A DNA stretch of 64,000 bases from Virgibacillus_N oceani_A (GTDB taxonomy: Bacteria; Bacillota; Bacilli; Bacillales; Amphibacillaceae): the NCBI GenBank assembly GCA_041521345.1, contig JBGOHB010000007.1; one strand, written 5' to 3'. A program made the translations under genes and the position numbers. A model generated the notes under the pieces. That model saw only the letters and a program-made list of their open reading frames with translations. It did no database searches and had not been told where the DNA came from. Of this stretch, positions 9,114 through 18,278 are shown in pieces (the first letter of the stretch is position 1; each line of letters begins with the position of its first letter).

Positions 9114-10589
9114 TTAATTAAAATATTTCGCTAAGTCCTTAGTTATTCCTTGATACTTCTTATATATCCTCTGATAAACTTCATGATCTTCTAGATTCGG
9201 TTCAACAACTTTCTCAGCAGGCATATTTTTTTTGATGTCTTCGAAGGAATTGGCTTTACCGATTCCTACTAATGCTGTCCATGCCGCACCCCATGCTGCA
9301 TTATGGTGAGTGTCGGAAAGATGTATTTCTTCACCAAATACATCCGCCAAAATTTGTACCCATAAAGGAGACTTTGCTAAACCACCATTAACACTTATTT
9401 TTTTAGGCTGCCCTGATATCTCCTCCAGTGCTTTTCCGATTTGATAAATATTAAATGTTATTCCTTCAAGCACTGCACGAACTAGATGCTCCTTCTTATG
9501 GCCAATACCAAGCCCGTAAAAGTTCCCTTTTGCTCGCCCGTTCCATATTGGGGCTCTTTCTCCATTCACATAGGGGTGAAAAATGATTCCATTCGCACCT
9601 GGTTCTATATGATCGGCTAAAGCAGTTAGCTCGTCATGATTTCCCTGGAAATCCAACAGGTCTTTTAGCCACTGTAATATTATTCCACCATTATTTGTAG
9701 ATCCGCCGATAATGGATGTATGTTTCGTAAAAGCATATGTAAATGTTTCTTGTTTTTTATTTACCATTGCTCCTGTAATAAATTGTCTGATTGCGCCACT
9801 TGTACCAACAGAAATATTTACTTCACCCGGAGAAATAGATCCACTCCCGAGGTTTGCAAGTTGTCCATCTGCCGCTCCGATAACAAACGGCGTTTCAAGA
9901 GGCAAACCAATTTCTGTAGCAATTCCTCTGTCTAAACCACTTATCACTTCCGTTGGGGAAACAATTTTTGATAATTGTCCCTTTCTGACACCCGTTATTT
10001 CCAACGCTTCCTCGTCCCAATCCTGTGTTTCTAAATTAAACATCCCTGTTGCCGAAGCCATTGAATAATCAATTATACGCTTACCAAACCATTTTACTAG
10101 CAAAAATTCCTTCATCGACATGAAATATGCTGCACGATGGTAGGGCTCATAGTCTTTTTCTTTCATCCAGAGCAATTTATTTAGTGGAGACATTGGATGA
10201 ATGGGGGTGCCTGTCCTTGAATAGATGTCCATCCCCCTTGTCAGTATTAGTGCTTCCGCCTGTTCACTACTTCTTCTGTCAGACCATATAAGCATATTTG
10301 AAATGGCTTCATTGTTATCATCAACACATACCAGGGAATGCATTGCACTGGAAATTCCAACTGCTAGTAATTCATTGTTTTGCACATTTGCCTTTTTAAT
10401 TACTTCTTTCAGCGCTTGTTTGGATAATTGTACAATTTTCTCAGGATCTTGTTCTACCCAATCTAGGTATGGATAATTCGTTGTTATTGTTCGTTCTGAC
10501 TCTCCAATCAACTTTCCGTTTATATTAAAAACTACTGCTTTGACATTTGTTGTCCCTAAATCTAGCCCAATGACTAATTCTCTTAGCAT
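9114..10589 (-). CDS. gntK: Gluconokinase (FGGY family)
   Basis: Phosphorylates D-gluconate to 6-phosphogluconate, the substrate of the gnd product encoded next upstream. The 491-residue FGGY kinase opens with VIGLDLGTTNVKAVVFN (phosphate-1 motif). It contains the gluconokinase-type TGTPIHPMSPLNKLLWMKE, the catalytic Asp region FVIGAADGQLANLG, and the ATP-site signature VNGGLAKSPLWVQILADVFG. Xylulokinases are similar, but HPMSPLNKL and the 6-phosphogluconate dehydrogenase neighbour favour gluconokinase. No gntP or gntR is next to it, unlike the B. subtilis gntRKPZ operon, and a 965-bp gap separates it from gnd. Confidence 0.88.
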   Translation of the reverse strand: MLRELVIGLDLGTTNVKAVVFNINGKLIGESERTITTNYPYLDWVEQDPEKIVQLSKQALKEVIKKANVQNNELLAVGISSAMHSLVCVDDNNEAISNMLIWSDRRSSEQAEALILTRGMDIYSRTGTPIHPMSPLNKLLWMKEKDYEPYHRAAYFMSMKEFLLVKWFGKRIIDYSMASATGMFNLETQDWDEEALEITGVRKGQLSKIVSPTEVISGLDRGIATEIGLPLETPFVIGAADGQLANLGSGSISPGEVNISVGTSGAIRQFITGAMVNKKQETFTYAFTKHTSIIGGSTNNGGIILQWLKDLLDFQGNHDELTALADHIEPGANGIIFHPYVNGERAPIWNGRAKGNFYGLGIGHKKEHLVRAVLEGITFNIYQIGKALEEISGQPKKISVNGGLAKSPLWVQILADVFGEEIHLSDTHHNAAWGAAWTALVGIGKANSFEDIKKNMPAEKVVEPNLEDHEVYQRIYKKYQGITKDLAKYFN

Positions 10590-11403
10590 CGCTATCTCTT
10601 CCTTATAATATTATTACCTTTTGTTAAAATTAATTATTCCCCACCACTAGGTTTTGTTCAGCAAGGAAAAACCGGAGTTAAAGTATTTATCCGAATGTCA
10701 TATGTTACAAATTCGTTTGCCAAATAGTGTATCAGACTATTTACTCTAGTTTTTTTAAAAACGGAATCGTAAAGACTTTTGAATGGAAACAGATGAAATA
10801 TTATTTAGGGGCACTGGAGGTATCCATCATTTCAATCTGTAAAACTGAGAACCTTTACACTAGTATATAAAGAGCTATGCTTAAAGAATATATGCTTTAA
10901 AAAGCTTTCTTCATATATTTTAAAGATACTACAAAAGAATAACACTATGGTAGAGGTGATTTTTGTAAAGCAAAGTGAATCACGTTCATATCCCTCTTGC
11001 AGAACTGAATATGCGGTATTATTGTGCGGCTCCTCTCAACCTTCTTTCACTTAATATAACATATGTGACCACTAAGTTCACATATGTTCACTTTAGCTCT
11101 TGCACTTGATAAAGGGAATTAACTAATAATTAAATTAGACTTTTCCCATGTATATGATTTTTTTGGATTATACGATTTAGCCTCTAAAAAAGTTTACTTA
11201 CTTTTCTGCATATTAGTTTGTCTATGATACAGTATTAGTTGTAATATCCTTACAGAGACTGTATTATTCGTTCCTTAGTGGTACAGTTTCCCTGGAACCA
11301 TTCTTTGCATTTGTTTTGATTGTACTTTTTTACGGCTTGTTGTGAGTTTTACACGGAATCTTCCGTCGCTGCCTATTTTTGCAAAAAAATTTACACTTAA
11401 AAT
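10590..11403. other. Long gene-less stretch between gntK and gnd, with a perfect inverted repeat
   Basis: About 800 bp without a convincing gene. It contains a perfect 11-bp inverted repeat, AACATATGTGA at 11058-11068 and TCACATATGTT at 11078-11088, 9 nt apart with no T run, so an operator or RNA hairpin rather than a terminator. B. subtilis has gntP at this position; I found no recognisable gntP remnant in any frame. Confidence 0.5.
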
Positions 11404-11438
11404 AAAATAGAACCCCCAAATCAAGGGAGTTCTATTTT
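11404..11438 (-). terminator. Terminator downstream of gnd
   Basis: Stem AAAATAGAAC/GTTCTATTTT extended by three further G-C pairs after one mismatch, 7-nt loop, T-rich flank on both strands. It lies about 115 nt behind the gnd stop. Confidence 0.7.
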
Positions 11439-11554
11439 ATTTGTCAGCTATAATACTTCTAAGGCTAGAGCTTCTCGTACCTACCCGTATTAACTTCCCA
11501 TAGGGAGGGCAACTTAAAATGCTTCTACTATTAACAGCTTTATCAACCTTCTAT

Positions 11555-12964
11555 TTAAAACCACTTCGTATGGAACACGCCTTCTTTATCCTTGCGCTCA
11601 TACGTATGTGCACCAAAATAATCGCGCTGTGCTTGAACGAGATTTGCTGGTAGATCTTCTGAACGGTAGCTGTCATAATAAGCAATTGCACTTGAAAAGG
11701 TTGGTACTGCTATGCCGTTTTTAATTGCCACAGCTGTTACCTCTCTGAGTGCAGATTGATATCCTTCCACAATTTCCTTAAAATAAGGATCCAGTAACAG
11801 ATTTGACAAGGCTGGTTCACGATCATAGGCCTCTTTAATTTTTTGCAAGAATTTCGCTCTGATGATACATCCACCGCGCCAAATCATGGCAATGTCACCA
11901 TATTGAAGTCCCCAGTTATTTTCTTCAGATGCTACGCGCATTTGTGCAAAACCCTGGGCATAAGAAACAATTTTACTCATATATAATGCTTTTCTGACTG
12001 CTTCAATCAGTTCTTTTTTATCTCCATCATATGCTTCTGCTTTAGGTCCATTTAATACTTTACTTGCTTCAACACGCTCATCTTTCAATGAGGAAATAAA
12101 TCGGGCAAACACAGATTCCGTAATAAGCGGAAGTGGTACTCCTAAATCAAGTGCATTTTTGCTAGTCCATTTACCTGTCCCTTTTTGACCAGCTTTATCC
12201 AGGATGATATCCACAATCGGCTTGCCTGTTTCATCATCTGTTTTCGTGAAAATTTCCGCCGTGATTTCGATAAGGTAGCTATCCAATTCCCCTTCATTCC
12301 ATTCTGCAAACACTTCATGGAGCTCTTGAGCATCCATACCTAGCACATGCTTCAGGATGTAGTAGCTTTCAGCAATTAATTGCATGTCCCCATATTCGAT
12401 GCCGTTATGCACCATTTTCACAAAGTGACCGGCGCCATCCGGACCAATATAGGAAACACATGCGTCCCCATCGACTTTCGCAGAAACAGCTTCAAAAATC
12501 GGCGCAACCAATTCATATGCTTCCCTTTGACCTCCCGGCATCATTGAAGGGCCGTTCAATGCGCCTTCTTCTCCCCCGGAAACGCCTGTGCCAATAAAAT
12601 GTATACCCGCTTCATCTAATTTTTTATTTCGGCGAATCGTTTCTTCATACAATGTGTTTCCGCCATCAATTAAAATATCACCTTTTTCCAAATGTGGCAG
12701 TAAAGATTCAATCGTCGCATCCGTTGCCGGTCCCGCTTTAACCATCAACAGAATTTTACGAGGTTTTTCCAATGCATTCACAAATTCTTCAATCGTTTCG
12801 GCTCCGGTGAAGTTCTTTTCTTTTGCTTCATTTTCCAAGAAACTTTGCGTTTTCTTATAAGAACGGTTAAACACCGCAACAGAATATCCTCTGCTTTCAA
12901 TATTTAATGCAATGTTTTTTCCCATTACTGCTAAACCTATAACACCAATTTGTTGTTTTGCCAT
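11555..12964 (-). CDS. gnd: 6-phosphogluconate dehydrogenase, decarboxylating
   Basis: Oxidative pentose phosphate enzyme: 6-phosphogluconate plus NADP to ribulose 5-phosphate, CO2 and NADPH. Residues 5-30 form the nucleotide fold (GVIGLAVMGKNIALNIESRG), and the following VFNRS has the Asn-Arg-Ser that favours NADP. The active-site stretch GTGVSGGEEGALNGPSMMPGG, HNGIEYGDMQLIAE and ILDKAGQKGTGKWT are all present. An ATG at 12970 also exists, but ATG 12964 (MAKQQIGVIG) has AAGGA at better spacing. Length 469 aa is normal. It has its own terminator and is not joined to gntK by an operon-like gap. Confidence 0.96.
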   Translation of the reverse strand: MAKQQIGVIGLAVMGKNIALNIESRGYSVAVFNRSYKKTQSFLENEAKEKNFTGAETIEEFVNALEKPRKILLMVKAGPATDATIESLLPHLEKGDILIDGGNTLYEETIRRNKKLDEAGIHFIGTGVSGGEEGALNGPSMMPGGQREAYELVAPIFEAVSAKVDGDACVSYIGPDGAGHFVKMVHNGIEYGDMQLIAESYYILKHVLGMDAQELHEVFAEWNEGELDSYLIEITAEIFTKTDDETGKPIVDIILDKAGQKGTGKWTSKNALDLGVPLPLITESVFARFISSLKDERVEASKVLNGPKAEAYDGDKKELIEAVRKALYMSKIVSYAQGFAQMRVASEENNWGLQYGDIAMIWRGGCIIRAKFLQKIKEAYDREPALSNLLLDPYFKEIVEGYQSALREVTAVAIKNGIAVPTFSSAIAYYDSYRSEDLPANLVQAQRDYFGAHTYERKDKEGVFHTKWF

Positions 12965-13808
12965 AGTCATTTCCTTTCTTCATCAGATATGAAAATATAA
13001 AATTCCCTGTTCGTATAGGGATTACTATGCATTTCGCCAACTGGCCTCAGCACTCCAAAGTATGAAGGGATTCTAAAACAAAAGACGCTTTCAACAATGC
13101 CTTTAAGCCTGCTTTCTTAAGCAGATAGGCTAATAATTCCTTTTTATCTGCATAAGTCAACTAAGTCTTTTCATAATGGCTTGCAGAGAAACCGTTCTGT
13201 ACAACAATCAGACTTACTATAACGTGATTATATTTTGAAGAAACATCTTGCATTTTTATCACAAATATTTCTAACATAAGATCCTAAGAGTGCCATATCC
13301 TTTGGCGCTTTCCTTCCTCTACCAAATTATACCGGTACATTATACGAGATTATTCTAAGATAACCGATCCTCGGAAGGGAGCTCCCCTAAAACGTGAGCA
13401 TATTGGCAAGTAATTTCATTTGGTTTCTATGCCATCAATAGTACCATTATACCACTATATCATTCCAAACTATACTCTTCCAATAATTTCATAATTTTTT
13501 AAATTCCATGCCATGTAGTCAGTATACATCCAGTAAATTATTCTATAAAGAATAGCTCTCATCAATTTAGTTTAACTAAGCACCAGGACCAGTCTCGTCC
13601 TATTGTTGCGGAGCGGGTTAATATGCAATTGCATGCTCTATCCGAATAGAGCCCACCGAGTCAAATTAGTGTATAGGTTTAAATAGTTCTATTTCTTTTT
13701 TAAAAGCTTTCCCCTTTTTAACATTTCGTAAAAATAGTAGTTGTCTACGCTTTTGTTGCCTTTTCATAAAATTATCTATGAGGAAAAAAACAGCTAATTC
13801 CCCTTATA
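12965..13808. other. Gene-less stretch between gnd and tkt
   Basis: About 840 bp. It holds short palindromes only: ATGCAATTGCAT near 13634, and CTCTAT/ATAGAG around a 4-nt loop just after it. A minus-strand frame around 13060-13160 reads like a short Leu/Lys-rich peptide (KKELLAYLLKKAGLKALL) with no good start. I see no RNA gene signature. The gnd promoter must lie here. Confidence 0.45.
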
Positions 13809-15821
13809 CTAATTAAACAAGTCTTCCACATGCTTCATTACATTTGCCGTAGTAAACCCAAACTTCTCCATTAAAGTTTCACCGTTTCCGGATGCACCGA
13901 AAGTATTTATTCCTAATACTTTTCCTTCTGCACCTACATAACGTTCCCATCCAAAAGGAGATGCCATCTCTACTGCAAGGCGTTTTTTCACGTGCGGCAA
14001 AATAACAGCATCCTTATATTCTTGGCTTTGTTCTTCAAAACGATCCCAAGACGGCATACTAACCACTCGAACATCAATATTCCTGTCTCTTAGTTCCTGT
14101 TGCGCTTTTACTGCTAATTGAACTTCTGATCCAGTTGCGAGAATTAAAGCATCTGGCGTTTCATTTTCAGCCTCACTAACAACATAAGCCCCTTTTTTAA
14201 CTCCTTCATATGCAAGTTCTTTTGTACCTTTAAGTGTTGGGAGATTTTGACGACTTAAGACGAGTGCAGTTGGTTTATCTTTTGATAAAACAGCTAGCCT
14301 CCACGCTGCTTGTGTTTCATTACCATCCGCAGGGCGAATCAATGATAAACCTGGCATTGTACGGAAGGATGACAAATGTTCAATTGGCTCATGCGTTGGT
14401 CCATCCTCACCAACGGCAATGGAATCATGTGTCCATACGTAGGTAACCGGTAACTTCATAAGTGCTGATAGACGTACTGCTGGACGTAAATAATCACTGA
14501 ATACAAAGAACGTTCCACCGAACACCTTTAATCCACCATGTAGTGCCATTCCGTTTAATGCTGCTGCCATCGCAAATTCACGTACACCAAACCAAATATT
14601 TCTTCCAGCATAGTTTTCCCTTGAAAAATCAGCTATATTCTTAATAGCCGTTTTGTTAGACCCAGCTAGATCCGCACTCCCACCGATGAAGTTTGGTACT
14701 GCTTTGGCAATTGCATTTAATACTTCACCCGAAGATGCGCGAGTAGCAAGGTAGTCTTTTTCGGCTTCATAAACTGGTAAATCCTTATCCCAGTCAGATG
14801 GTAACTCTCCATTTATTGCTAATTGCAATTGTTTTCCTTCTTCGGGATAGGCTTTCTTATAATTTTCCACTAACTTATTCCATGTTGCTTCAGCTTGCGT
14901 ACCTTTTTTAACTACTTTTTCATTAAAGTCTGTATAAACTTCATCTGGTATATGAAAAGGCTCATGTGACCAGTTATAATTTTCTTTTGTAAGTTTCACT
15001 TCATCTTCACCTAGCGGAGCACCATGGGAATCGGAAGAACCTGATTTATTAGGCGAGCCGTAACCGATGACTGTTTTCACTTCAATTAACGTTGGTTGTG
15101 CAATATTTTGTTTTGCTTGTTGAATTGCTTCTTTTATTTCGCGCAGATTGTTTCCATCCTTTACATGCAGCACTTGCCAACCATAAGAGCTAAAGCGTTC
15201 ACCAACATTTTCTGAAAAGGACCTAATTAAATCACCATCAAGTGAAATATCATTTGAGTCATACAGCAACACTAATTTCCCTAAACCAAGGTGACCAGCA
15301 AGTGATGCAGTTTCATGGGAAACCCCTTCCATTAAATCCCCATCACTAACAAGCGCAAAAGTGTAATGATCAATAATAGGGAAATTTTCCTTATTATATG
15401 TTGCACCCAATTGTGCCTCTGCCATTGCCATACCAACCGCAGTTGCTACTCCCTGACCAAGTGGGCCAGTAGTTGTTTCTACACCATCTGTATCATGGAC
15501 CTCAGGATGTCCTGGTGTTCTAGAACCCCACTGACGAAAGTTTTTCAAATCATTCATGGTAACATCATAACCTGATAAATGAAGTAAACTATATAGAAGC
15601 ATGGAACCATGACCTGCAGATAACACAAAACGGTCGCGATTGAACCAATGGGAATGCTTAGGATTATGGGTCATGAACTCAGTCCATAATGTGTAAGCCA
15701 TTGGTGCTGCCGCCATTGGTAAGCCTGGGTGTCCTGAATTTGCTTTTTCAATGGCATCGATAGAAAGTGTACGTACTGTATTGATAGATAACTGTTCAAT
15801 AGAGGTAGTTGTTACCGTCAT
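13809..15821 (-). CDS. tkt: Transketolase
   Basis: Thiamine-diphosphate enzyme moving two-carbon ketol units between pentose and hexose phosphates. 670 aa, the usual size. Key parts: ANSGHPGLPMAAAPMAYTLW, the ThDP motif starting GDGDLMEGVSHE (written SDGDLMEGVSHET here), the catalytic Glu and His regions FGVREFAMAAALNGM and THDSIAVGEDGPTHEPIEHL, and the C-terminal domain ILATGSEVQLAVKAQ. Last gene of the rpiB-glpX-tal-tkt operon, 32 nt behind tal, with GGAAGGGAAGAG before the ATG. The operon is divergent from a DeoR regulator, so it is probably sugar-inducible rather than housekeeping. Confidence 0.97.
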   Translation of the reverse strand: MTVTTTSIEQLSINTVRTLSIDAIEKANSGHPGLPMAAAPMAYTLWTEFMTHNPKHSHWFNRDRFVLSAGHGSMLLYSLLHLSGYDVTMNDLKNFRQWGSRTPGHPEVHDTDGVETTTGPLGQGVATAVGMAMAEAQLGATYNKENFPIIDHYTFALVSDGDLMEGVSHETASLAGHLGLGKLVLLYDSNDISLDGDLIRSFSENVGERFSSYGWQVLHVKDGNNLREIKEAIQQAKQNIAQPTLIEVKTVIGYGSPNKSGSSDSHGAPLGEDEVKLTKENYNWSHEPFHIPDEVYTDFNEKVVKKGTQAEATWNKLVENYKKAYPEEGKQLQLAINGELPSDWDKDLPVYEAEKDYLATRASSGEVLNAIAKAVPNFIGGSADLAGSNKTAIKNIADFSRENYAGRNIWFGVREFAMAAALNGMALHGGLKVFGGTFFVFSDYLRPAVRLSALMKLPVTYVWTHDSIAVGEDGPTHEPIEHLSSFRTMPGLSLIRPADGNETQAAWRLAVLSKDKPTALVLSRQNLPTLKGTKELAYEGVKKGAYVVSEAENETPDALILATGSEVQLAVKAQQELRDRNIDVRVVSMPSWDRFEEQSQEYKDAVILPHVKKRLAVEMASPFGWERYVGAEGKVLGINTFGASGNGETLMEKFGFTTANVMKHVEDLFN

Positions 15822-15853
15822 TTTTTTTCTCTTCCCTTCCTTAAAAATGCAAT

Positions 15854-16504
15854 TCAGGTATTTTTATGAGCCTTTTCCCAATCTGTGAGAAATTGTGTAA
15901 TACCATTATCTGTTAGAGGATGTTTCCATAGCTTAGGTAAAAGTGAACCTGGAATGGTTGCAATATCCGCACCGGCTAATGCTGCTTTTTCTAAATGACT
16001 GATGGTTCTAACGCTAGCTGTAATAATTTTAGTATTGTATTGATAGTTTTTTAGTGTCACTTTTAAGTTTTGAATAAGTTCAATACCATCTTCACCAATA
16101 TCATCCACTCTACCAACAAATGGGCTGACATACGTCGCACCAGCTTTAGCAGCCATTAACCCTTGAGCAACAGAGAAAATTAATGTAACATTCGTTTTAA
16201 TTCCTTCTTTTGATAAAATGCTAACCGCCTCAAGTCCAGCTTCTGTCATTGGGATTTTCACAACCACATTCGACGCCCATGTTGCTATATTTCTAGCTTC
16301 AGTGACCATGTCATCTACAGTTAGCCCAATAACTTCTGCACTTACTGGGCCGTCTACCATACTACAAATCTTTTTGATTGTTTCCTCAAAGTCTTTGTTT
16401 TCTTTTGCAATAATCGTAGGGTTTGTTGTAATTCCATCCACTAGACCCAAACGATTAATTCGTTTAATCTCGTCAATATTTGCTGTATCTAAGTAAAAAT
16501 CCAT
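15854..16504 (-). CDS. tal: Transaldolase of the small (TalC/MipB) type
   Basis: Transfers dihydroxyacetone between sedoheptulose 7-phosphate and glyceraldehyde 3-phosphate. 216-residue TIM barrel: MDFYLDTANIDEIKRI, DGITTNPTIIAKE, Schiff-base Lys in VVVKIPMT, and GATYVSPFVGRVDDIG. Fructose-6-phosphate aldolases of the same family have Gln and Tyr at two active-site positions (FAQV, APYV); here they are Glu (SAEV) and Phe (SPFV), which points to a true transaldolase. It sits between glpX and tkt with 49 and 32 nt gaps, fitting a non-oxidative pentose phosphate operon. Confidence 0.93.
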   Translation of the reverse strand: MDFYLDTANIDEIKRINRLGLVDGITTNPTIIAKENKDFEETIKKICSMVDGPVSAEVIGLTVDDMVTEARNIATWASNVVVKIPMTEAGLEAVSILSKEGIKTNVTLIFSVAQGLMAAKAGATYVSPFVGRVDDIGEDGIELIQNLKVTLKNYQYNTKIITASVRTISHLEKAALAGADIATIPGSLLPKLWKHPLTDNGITQFLTDWEKAHKNT

Positions 16505-16553
16505 TTCAAAAACCTCCTATTTTTTGTTTTCACTTGTATTCTTTTCTTTGCTT

Positions 16554-17501
16554 TTACACAGGTTGTTTTACCGGATACGAACTTTTTACATACCTTACTT
16601 GCTTTTCTCTTCCATTAACGAGAATAGAATGGGTAATGTAGTTACTGTACTCAGTTTTAATCCCATCAATAATTAAGTTATCTGTTATTCCTGTGGCAAC
16701 AAACACACAATCATCTGTGCTTACTAGATCATTATGTGTTAAAACGTTTTCAAGATTCGTTATCCCCATCTCTTTACATCTTTTTACTTCATCATCATTT
16801 CTTGGCAAAAGCTTTGCTTGCATTTCTCCTCCTAGAGAACGAACCGCAGCTGTTGCTAACACTCCTTCAGGTGCCCCGCCAACCCCGAAAAACATATCAA
16901 CACCTAATCTTTCATTACAAGTAGCTGTTGCGTAAATAACATCACCATCATTAAACAACTGAGCTTTGGCTCCAATTTTTCGAATTCTATCAATATACTT
17001 TTCATGTCTAGGTCGATCTTGTATAAGAACATTCAATTCATTAATGTCTTTTCCATTCGCTTTTGCTACAGCTTGAATATTCTCTTCAATGGGTGCATCT
17101 ACATTAATTTTCCCTTTTGCCTTTGGTCCTACTGCAAGCTTTTTCATATACATATCTGGTGCATGTAGTAATGTTCCTTTTGGTGCTGCTGCAATAACTG
17201 TTATTGCATTTCCTTGTCCGTTTACAGTAGGTGTTGTTCCTTCAATTGGATCCACCGCAATATCTATTTCATGCTTCCCACCCTCACCTAATTTTTCCCC
17301 TATATATAGCATTGGTGCTTCATCAATTTCTCCCTCACCAATAACAATGGTACTATGCATCTTCATTTTATTTAAATTCTCTCGCATTGCATTTGTAGCA
17401 GCCGCATCAGCCGCAATCTTATTGCCACTGCCAACCCACGGCTTTGCGGCGACTGCTGCTGATTCAGTTACCTTTAAAAAATCTAATAACAAGGATTGCA
17501 T
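16554..17501 (-). CDS. glpX: Class II fructose-1,6-bisphosphatase
   Basis: Dephosphorylates fructose 1,6-bisphosphate and, in some relatives, sedoheptulose 1,7-bisphosphate. 315 aa. Features: AAKPWVGSGNKIAADAAATNAMR, metal-site VIGEGEIDEAPMLYIGEKLG, DIAVDPIEGTTPTVNGQGNAI, and FFGVGGAPEGVLATAAVRSLGGEMQAKL. GAGGAGAG precedes the ATG. Being inside a transaldolase/transketolase operon suggests a role in refilling hexose phosphate from pentoses or acting on sedoheptulose bisphosphate; this is inference. Confidence 0.95.
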   Translation of the reverse strand: MQSLLLDFLKVTESAAVAAKPWVGSGNKIAADAAATNAMRENLNKMKMHSTIVIGEGEIDEAPMLYIGEKLGEGGKHEIDIAVDPIEGTTPTVNGQGNAITVIAAAPKGTLLHAPDMYMKKLAVGPKAKGKINVDAPIEENIQAVAKANGKDINELNVLIQDRPRHEKYIDRIRKIGAKAQLFNDGDVIYATATCNERLGVDMFFGVGGAPEGVLATAAVRSLGGEMQAKLLPRNDDEVKRCKEMGITNLENVLTHNDLVSTDDCVFVATGITDNLIIDGIKTEYSNYITHSILVNGREKQVRYVKSSYPVKQPV

Positions 17502-17525
17502 GTTTTTCTCTCCTCAATTAATAAG

Positions 17526-18017
17526 TTAGTTAATATCGCAATCACTGCCTGCTACTGCATCTTTATAATTCTGACTTACAAATTGCTGCTCTCTTTTTAT
17601 AATTTTATCCACTTTGCGCTTTGAACCTTCAGCCCATGCTACGTTCAAATAGGCTTCCACAACTTTTTTCGCAACTTCAGGCCCAATGATTTGTGAACCC
17701 ATCGTAAGAATATGCGCATTATTACTTAATTGTGCTCTCTCAGCAGAATAAACATCATGTGCTAATCCTGCACGAATGCCTGGATACTTATTTGCTGAAA
17801 TACATACCCCAATGCCTGTTCCGCAAATTAAGATCCCTCGGTCTGCTTTCCCTTCGCTTACTGCTTCGGAAACTTCAAATGCTACATCCGGATAATCTAC
17901 TGCATCCTCAGAATGGCATCCAAAGTCAACTACTTCATGATCTGTATCTGCTAAAAATTCTTTAATTGTTTCTTTTAATTGAAATGCATTATGGTCACTG
18001 CCGATTGCTAATTTCAT
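17526..18017 (-). CDS. rpiB: Ribose-5-phosphate isomerase B (RpiB/LacAB family)
   Basis: Interconverts ribose 5-phosphate and ribulose 5-phosphate. ATG 18017 gives MKLAIGSDHNAFQLKETIKEFL and is preceded by GGAAGGAG; the longer frame to 18053 lacks a ribosome site. Conserved VDFGCHSEDAVDYPDVAFEV, active-site Cys in LICGTGIGVCISANKYPGIRA, and HDVYSAERAQLSNNAHILTMG. At 163 aa it has a C-terminal tail (KRKVDKIIKREQQFVSQNY) longer than typical RpiB. LacB or an allose/erythrulose phosphate isomerase are alternatives; the operon with glpX-tal-tkt favours RpiB. A second isomerase, rpiA, is 2 kb away on the other side of the regulator. Confidence 0.88.
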   Translation of the reverse strand: MKLAIGSDHNAFQLKETIKEFLADTDHEVVDFGCHSEDAVDYPDVAFEVSEAVSEGKADRGILICGTGIGVCISANKYPGIRAGLAHDVYSAERAQLSNNAHILTMGSQIIGPEVAKKVVEAYLNVAWAEGSKRKVDKIIKREQQFVSQNYKDAVAGSDCDIN

Positions 18018-18063
18018 TGCTAAAAAACTCCTTCCGTAATTTTTTATTTTCATTTATACTCTA

Positions 18064-18122
18064 ATTCTATTATATTTTTCGTTTATTTTCAATACTTACC
18101 TTCGTTTGTTTTTAAAACGAAA
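18064..18122 (-). promoter_or_regulatory. rpiB operon promoter with three AAACGAAA-type operator motifs
   Basis: On the minus strand TTGAAA (18087-18092) and TAGAAT (18064-18069) are 17 bp apart, a good SigA promoter. An AAACGAAA motif lies inside the spacer (TTTCGTTT on plus, 18077-18084). Two more copies sit upstream at 18101-18108 (TTCGTTTG) and 18115-18122 (AAACGAAA), together forming a 7-bp inverted repeat. The same motif set occurs before the second DeoR-linked operon at 43.9 kb, so I infer it is the DeoR-family operator. Confidence 0.6.
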
Positions 18123-18278
18123 GAAATCAACGGTTATATACATATAAAAAATTACACTATATTATTTAAAATTAACCTTATATCCATTAAAATAGCTATA
18201 TGGATTTTTTTATTGTTTTATTTTCATTTATTTTCATGTTATGTTTAAATAGGTTAATATGTCGCTGGAGGTATTCTC

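Noticed and set aside
13021..13170. Short Leu/Lys-rich minus-strand peptide upstream of gnd
   Set aside because: No ribosome site, no homology I recognise, and it ends before gnd without a sensible start.
12965..13808. Riboswitch or small RNA between tkt and gnd
   Set aside because: Only short palindromes are present; no known aptamer core or terminator-ended transcript could be built.
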